From Balanoglossus misakiensis (taxonomy: Eukaryota; Hemichordata), in NCBI GenBank assembly GCA_040954595.2, contig CM082597.2:6076001-6140000 (forward strand): 64,000 nt of DNA, written 5' to 3'. The translations under genes were made by a program, and so were the position numbers. The notes beneath the pieces were generated by a model that saw nothing but the letters and a program-made list of their open reading frames with translations, did no database searches and had not been told where the DNA came from. Shown here one piece after another: positions 58,097-64,000 of the stretch (position 1 is the first letter of the stretch; each line of letters opens with the position of its first letter).

Positions 58097-61000
58097 ATGC
58101 AAAGAAGAAGAAACAAGGAGAGCCCCTTGGACACAGCTAATCTGTGCATAACCAACAAAGCAGAAAGGCCATGGTTTGCTATTAAAAACACAGAAACAAA
58201 AGGTAAATATAGTGAAAATACTTAGAAAATTTGTGCCTTATGTTGTTGTAGACTTTTAGCTCAGCTGTCAGCGATGCAGAGCTTATCTCATAGTTGTCTG
58301 TAGTCATCATCCGTCAACTTTTTGCATCTTCTTCAAAACCTGATCAGACAGCTTTGATATTTGGTACTGTACACAGGTCTCTATGGATGACCTTATTCAT
58401 ATTTGTTGAAATGGTGATGAAATCTGCAATTTTGTATTTGTAAGAATATTTCTGCCATTTTCGGTACAAGTTATTATCCAATGGATATACTTTGACCTTC
58501 CAAACACTTTGCCAAAATAACGGTACTTGCTTTGTTACAGTAACTATTGAATTTTTTGTTGCATTTGGCAACCATTTTGTGTAGGTTACAGATCTCTTAC
58601 TTATTTGTTCAGACAGTAGTAGTGAAGAAGTACCCAGCAAGTATGCTGATGATGATGAGGTTGATCATTTTTTAAAGACGTTTGTTTATTTCATCAGGAA
58701 ACTCCAAAACAAAAACATAATAATCTGGATACCCCCCATTTTTTTTAACCTGCAAGCATGCACATAGCTTTTAGAATCCAAGTAGAAATTGACGTGCATG
58801 GTACATCCCCAGTATTTTGAACTCGGGATATATGTACATGTATACCATAGGTAACAACAGTATAACAATTAACATGTTAATTTGTATTTTCACATAGGAA
58901 GAGGGGTATTTGCAACTATTGATATACAACAGGGAGAGTTCCTTATGGAATATTATGGGGAACTAATATCGGAAGATGAAGGAGAGAAAAGGGAACATAC
59001 AATGCCTAGCGGGTATCGCTACTTTTTCACCCATAATGGGAAAACATTCTGGTAAGTGATTTGATAGTAACGTAAAGTAATTGGCATGTTCAGATAATGC
59101 AGGCAAAATAAAACTACTCTTGATTTAGTTCCTTATTAACGTACGGTAATGAGAACTTCTCGGTATAACTTCTTTTTCACACTTTTTGAAAAGTTGGTTT
59201 GGTGTTGCTAGATAAGGGCAAATTGCTATGTAAACATCAACAAACTTAAGTAATCGTAAATTTCCTATGCATATTCATATGCACATGGGGGCTTCTCAAG
59301 TCTAACTTGGATGTTATATGTGTCCACTTTGGTTTGGCTAGTACAGGAAAGTCATTTTCACTGACAACAAATTGAGCGACTTGTCCAAAGCAGAGGCGAA
59401 AAAGTTTATAGGTATGCATTTGCAGGGCTTAAACATCATAGATCTCCAATTTCTCTTGAATGATTGCGTATTGCGAAATGTTGGTTACTTGGTGCCCTCA
59501 TTGGAAAGATAATGTGCAGTTACTGTGTGGCCCAGGCCAGTCAAAGTGTTCTTGCCTCTCGGATTTCCAAGAAAGATGTGACTTCCCTGAATGCTGTGCT
59601 GAGCTATCTAGTGAAACAATACCATTTTGTACACAAAGGGAGGGAGGGGGAATTCTCATTAACATAGCTGTATAAACATGACAGGCTCACAACAATGTAA
59701 GTGGGGTTATCCCTATTGTCTGGACTGAATTCTATGTTAGTCTGCATGTGTCGCTAAGCAAACTGAAGAAGGACTATTTGACTAATGTGTTAATTGGCTG
59801 ATCATCAAATCTAGGGAGTCTGCATTGACTGTAAACAATGTGTGAATGAGCACAAATGCAGAAAGTTTGGTGTAAACTTGTGAATTTCAATTGCAACTTC
59901 CAGCATGTTAACGATATGGTGCAAAGGAACAGTATCTGTGTTGAATAGATAAGTTTGCACTTAATATCAAGAACTTTGACGATTTTCATGATATTTTGTG
60001 GATTTGTCAGAGGTAGGATTTGTCAGAAATTAGGGACTGTCCAGAATTTACTTCCAGGGGGGGGGGGGGCTGGAGGATTTTCAGGGGGGGCCACCCATTT
60101 TCCCCCCAAAAAATTAGGGGGGGGTCAGACATAAAAATCACAATCCTTTAGGGGGGGCCATGTAAAAAACTCTCACAAACTCAATATTTGCCCGGAAGTA
60201 CTGATTTATAAGAAACAAACCACCATGGCTACCTGGATGACAGTGCATTAAATCTTCATAAGCTTGAATTTCCGGTAATTTTTACGGTGGGTTATTTTGT
60301 ATATCTACTACAGTTTCTTGTTCTACTCTGTGAAGCATAATAAAATGCCCAGTATTTGGCCTGCCAGCACAGACCATAAATGTACAGTGAACAGTCAGTG
60401 TTGTTACTGTTGACGAGCTCAATTCAAGTCCAGACTAGAATTCGTTAATTTTCTCATCAATCATTCATATATGTATATAAAAAGTTAATTTGCTTTTGGG
60501 TTCATTAAAATGCAGCTTTGAGGGACACCCCCTCCCAAACCCACCCCCTTCACTTCTCGGTTTACAATATCTGCCAACACAGAATACAAATACTTAACAA
60601 ATATAAACAATGTTCAGTTTTAATATCCACTGATGAGGAAAAACATCAGTTTCAAATTGTTTTCATGGGAGCGCTGTTTTTCTTTTTTTACAAGATAGAT
60701 AGGTGATGTGTTTTGCTGTGTGAAAGAAAATGGGGGGGGGGGTTTGATTTCAAAATTTTAAGCTGTTCGGAAGGGAGGGATTTGAAAATATTTCGGGTTG
60801 TGTAGGGGGGGCATGTGAAAATTAACGGTAAAAAAAATTTAATTCTCCCCCCCCCCTTCCAGAGGTGTTTGTAAATGCAGCCTTATCAGACTGTATGTGT
60901 CGTAGTCTGTACCGGTAAGCATGCATGTATATATTGGGGGGGGGGGGTCATGGAAAAAAAACAGGAAATTTACGGGGGGGGCCACAGATTTCCTCCACAA

Positions 61001-61633
61001 TTTACAAGGGGGGGGCCATGGAAAAAAATCACCAGGAAAATAAGAAATCCTCCAGCCCCACCCTGGAAGTAAATTCTGGACAGTCCCTTACCTACAAATT
61101 AAGTGATATGAACTGTGCAATTTTCATGGTATTACAGTCTCTCTCCAAGGTGCTGATCTGCATCTGTCTTAGCTGCGCTAGCCGATTTGCCTGGTTTGAC
61201 TGCTTACTGTAAATTAAATGTTACCGTACATGTGTAGAAACCTATGTAATGATTTCCGCATCGCTTGAAATGAAATATTAACTCAGAGTAGTGAAATGTA
61301 AAAGTTAGTCACTGGACAAACAGGCAAGGACAAACAGGGACCTTAAAGGTCTGTATCACAAAGAGCTGATGAGCTTATTTTGCTAAATTCATTGACTTGA
61401 GTTCTGTCCTTGTTCCTTCTGTTTTTTACCTGTATGCTCACACAAGCATGCATCCAATTTCTGCTTTGAATTTTACTGCATTTTGAGGTAGGATATACAA
61501 AATACTGTGATGCTATCAATTTTTAGCTACTATGCAGTATATATACTCTATAGTATATATACTGAAGCTATTGTGATGGGTATCTGTCCGTCGTCAGTCT
61601 GTATGTTATTGTTTGTCTGTCTGTCTGTCTGTT

Positions 61634-61669
<36 letters not shown>

Positions 61670-62924
61670 CGCCTACTCAAATATTTTGAGAACTGTGGTA
61701 TGTACAAGTTACAGACTTCATATTTAGTGTGTAGATGCATCATGGGATTATACCCATTTTTTTAAAGATGATATTGTCAAATATATGCAAATGAGCTCAA
61801 AAATGTGTTTTGGACAAAAAAATCTTCTTCATTAAAACAAGTGGTCAGATTGCTTTGATATTTAGTACATAGGTCCCTAGGGAGATTTTTTCAAGTTGTG
61901 ATGAAATCTGCAATTTTGTATTTTTTGTGAATTTTTTGTTATTTTTGGGTAAAAATTTTATTTTCAACTTTTTCTTGGAGGGGGCTTGGTAGATTGCTTT
62001 AATATTTGGGGGCTAGGTACCAGAGGTCAACCTAATTGAAAATTGTAAATTTTGTGTTGATATCTACATTTGTATACTTCACTACTTGGAATGTACCGGG
62101 GTATATTTTTGTTATTATTTTGGTCAAAATTGTTATTTTCAATGTCCACTCGTCTGATTGCTTTGATGTTTGTTTTGACCTAATTAAGATGCCTTAATTT
62201 TAAGTTGATATCTGCATTTTCCAATTTTAAGTAAATATTTGTTATTTCTTTTTGGCCTGTGGCCTTCAATGACATATACTAACCAAGGTTATTATTGATG
62301 TATTGGACCAACGTTAGTAAATATTACATCGAGAAATTACTAAAACTATGAACGGATCTGGATCCAGCAAAATAATTGTATTTAGTATTGGTATTTGCAC
62401 CATGGTGAAAACAGCTGGTCCATATGTAACATGTATCTGAGTGTTTTTCCCTTACTTAGAGTACAGACAACAGGTCTTGACTTTCAAAATAGACTTAACT
62501 TTCTTTTTGTGATAAGTTTGAATCTGACTGAATTTTGGGTCAAAATTGATATTTGGACTTTTACTATGAAAACGATGACAGCTTTGAAGTTGCAGGTTGT
62601 CGATCTCTTTTTCTGGTTTATATCACTCTTGAATATACTGATGGAAAACAAATTTGAGCACAGTGTCCTTGACTATTTTTCTTATTTTTTGTCAGCATTG
62701 ATGCTACTGATGAACCTACTGAGGCAGAATATCCAAAATACATGTATGGCCGTCTTGTGAACCATGGAGATCGTCATGAGATAAATTCTAAAATGAGAAT
62801 TGTCATGGTGAATGCAACCCCACATCTATGTTTGTTTGCAATAAAAGAAATAAAACAAGGATCTGAAATTCTGTACGATTACGGAATCAAGGACCTTCCG
62901 TGGAAAAAACATAAGGTATTGTGA
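58097..62924 (+). CDS. KMT5A-like SET-domain protein, three exons
   Basis: Exons 58097-58202, 58898-59051 and 62696-62924 join in phases 1 and 2 to give about 162 residues. The product starts MQRRRNKESPLDTANL and is almost all SET domain: GRGVFATIDIQQGEFLMEYY (S-adenosylmethionine-binding start), YRYFFTHNGKTFW, CIDATDEPTEAEYP, GRLVNHG, PHLCLFAIKEIKQGSEILYD and YG. The order and spacing match the KMT5A (SETD8, histone H4 Lys20 monomethylase) group, of which invertebrates often have extra copies. Notable: the usual NHS motif is NHG here, while the catalytic Tyr in LYDYG is kept. The long N-terminal region of KMT5A is absent, and a stop precedes the first ATG unless it is spliced differently. 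Intron 2 is 3.6 kb and contains a TIR element. Substrate is unknown. Confidence 0.8.
59053..60030. other. SET-gene intron 2, first part; nothing recognised
   Basis: Open frames at 59460-59675 overlap each other in two registers and lack splice partners. Confidence 0.5.
60033..61087. mobile_element. TIR element of about 1.05 kb with TTA target duplication
   Basis: GGGACTGTCCAGAATTTACT at 60033 is mirrored by AGTAAATTCTGGACAGTCCC ending at 61087; TTA flanks both sides (60030-60032, 61088-61090). A 3-bp TTA duplication and GGG start suggest a PIF/Harbinger-type non-autonomous element. The ends continue into G-runs with GGATTTTC/GGATTTCT-like text on both sides. No transposase is seen. Confidence 0.85.
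61607..61672. repeat. (GTCT)n microsatellite
   Basis: About 15 GTCT/GTTT units within SET-gene intron 2. Confidence 0.92.
61680..62690. other. SET-gene intron 2, last part; nothing recognised
   Basis: T-rich, with repeated phrases such as GATTGCTTTGATATTT and TGATATCTGCATTT, also seen at 58340-58430, which point to a degenerate dispersed repeat. No gene. Confidence 0.5.
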
Positions 62925-63244
62925 TGTTCTATTAATTGTATGGATTTACATATAATTTTATTTTGTCAGAGCTGAGGGATGGATTCTTGAGAATGAAAAT
63001 GTTTAAAAATAACCAAAGCATTCTTTATACTGTAAACATATTTAAACAGGAGTACACAAATTTGTATTTGATTTTATTTGATGACAAATGTACCAATTTC
63101 CAGGAAGGAATGATAGGTTATGAAAGAGAAATAAAAATGAATTGCAGGCTTAAATTTCTGATAGCCTTCCAACGTTGCATTTGTGCCTGTGTTGACTTTC
63201 TGGTAGCATGTTATCAGGAGTAAATCTGTAGATTAACAAGGCAA

Positions 63245-63659
63245 TACAGGGAAAATCAGTCAACATCTGCAAGTGGACATGTGTTACGTTCACTTTTTTG
63301 TACAGCACACAAATTTTATAGATAACACAGCAGATAAAAAGACTCATTGTATCATGTTAATGATATCTCAAAGGATATAGCTCAACTCCCTGTTTATCCA
63401 TGCCCTGTGTCTCCCATAAAAGCTAATTGGCTTCCTGTCTGCTGCTGCTGAGTGTTGTCCTAATTACAAATGCACCCCCAATCTCTGTTGAGATATCATT
63501 AACATGATACAATGTAAGTAATTTGGCACCTATGTTGTGTGTTCTATCCAAACACTGGAATGAGTGGTTCTTTTTATCTGCTGTGTTATCTATAAAATTT
63601 GTGTGTGCTGTACAAAAAAGTAAACGTAACGCATGCCAATGTTAACTGGTTTCCCTGTA
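63245..63659. mobile_element. Foldback TIR element of about 415 bp, TA target site
   Basis: Ends TACAGGGAAA and TTTCCCTGTA; the arms extend about 130 bp with interruptions (ACTTTTTTGTACAGCACAC, ATTTTATAGATAACACAGCA, ATGTTAATGATATCTCA and their complements). TA on both sides fits a Tc1/mariner-type mobiliser. The frame 63150-63347 on the minus strand is part of it. Confidence 0.85.
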
Positions 63660-64000
63660 TGTGGTAGACAAAGACAGTGAATCACATGTAGAGAGAAGGG
63701 CCTTATGAACATGTTTTGGTAGTCGTAGATTAAATGATTAATTCAGACTACTTTGCAAATTCTTTACTTGATTCTAAGACATAATCAGTTCCTTTGAATT
63801 GGATATTTTTCCATCATTTTTTGTTCAGTGCGTCAACTCCATATTCCCATTCTATTCCCAATATCATGATGGAGTTCCCAGTCTTTGTTACGTCAAAATA
63901 GCCTTCATATGAGTCATGGACGCTGTTATTGTTTATGAATGAATTCAAGTCCAGAGTAGAATTGAATTTTCAACAACAACATGCTGATTGAAAAGCTAAC
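63660..64000. other. No gene recognised at window end
   Basis: AT-rich sequence without supported features. Confidence 0.5.

Overview
The window is eukaryotic nuclear DNA from a marine invertebrate animal, most likely an invertebrate deuterostome (lancelet, hemichordate or echinoderm). I cannot name the species. The reasons are GT-AG introns, low gene density, many short non-autonomous transposons, a DIRS-like retrotransposon, a chromodomain Ty3/gypsy element, and split SRCR, KMT5A-like SET and glycosyltransferase-like/TRADD-N-like genes. Most long open frames in the window are shadows, microsatellite translations or transposon parts.

Layout. 1-410: tandem satellite. 1082-10712: a DIRS-like retrotransposon on the minus strand (gag-like ORF, RT, RNase H) whose RT is split at one 4-bp site by a 6.45-kb chromodomain Ty3/gypsy gag-pol element (2243-8695). 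Unexpectedly, that element is bounded by 436-bp INVERTED repeats instead of direct LTRs. 11.1-13 kb: short tandem repeats, a hairpin and one orphan exon candidate. 13.1-20.1 kb: a head-to-tail duplication of about 3 kb whose two copies carry different transposon insertions, each with an empty site in the other copy. 20.3-28.5 kb: duplicated gene and transposon debris, including a frameshifted gene and a 36-bp tandem array that repeats the POU octamer ATGCAAAT. 28.5-34.4 kb: no gene recognised.

34.5-40.4 kb, minus strand: a multi-exon gene encoding a hydrophobic N-terminus, a Gln/Glu-rich linker, a GT-B (GT4-like) glycosyltransferase fold with altered catalytic motif, a TRADD-N-like domain and five 38-residue repeats. 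Its splice junctions were traced by phase and are phase 1 after the first intron. 43.2-48.5 kb, plus strand: two paralogous genes, each with a TATA box, a non-coding first exon and two coding exons, for secreted cationic peptides of 71 and 74 residues. 50.7-53.1 kb, minus strand: SRCR half-domain exons. 55.3-57.3 kb: complex repeats, a pentanucleotide microsatellite and a foldback element. 58.1-62.9 kb, plus strand: a three-exon KMT5A-like SET protein with a 3.6-kb intron holding a TIR element. 63.2-63.7 kb: a foldback TIR element.

The best candidates for something undescribed are the inverted-repeat-bounded chromovirus, the pseudo-glycosyltransferase/TRADD-N protein (a possible innate-immune or cell-death adaptor) and the paired secreted cationic peptides. 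All family calls come from reading motifs by eye; no search was run.
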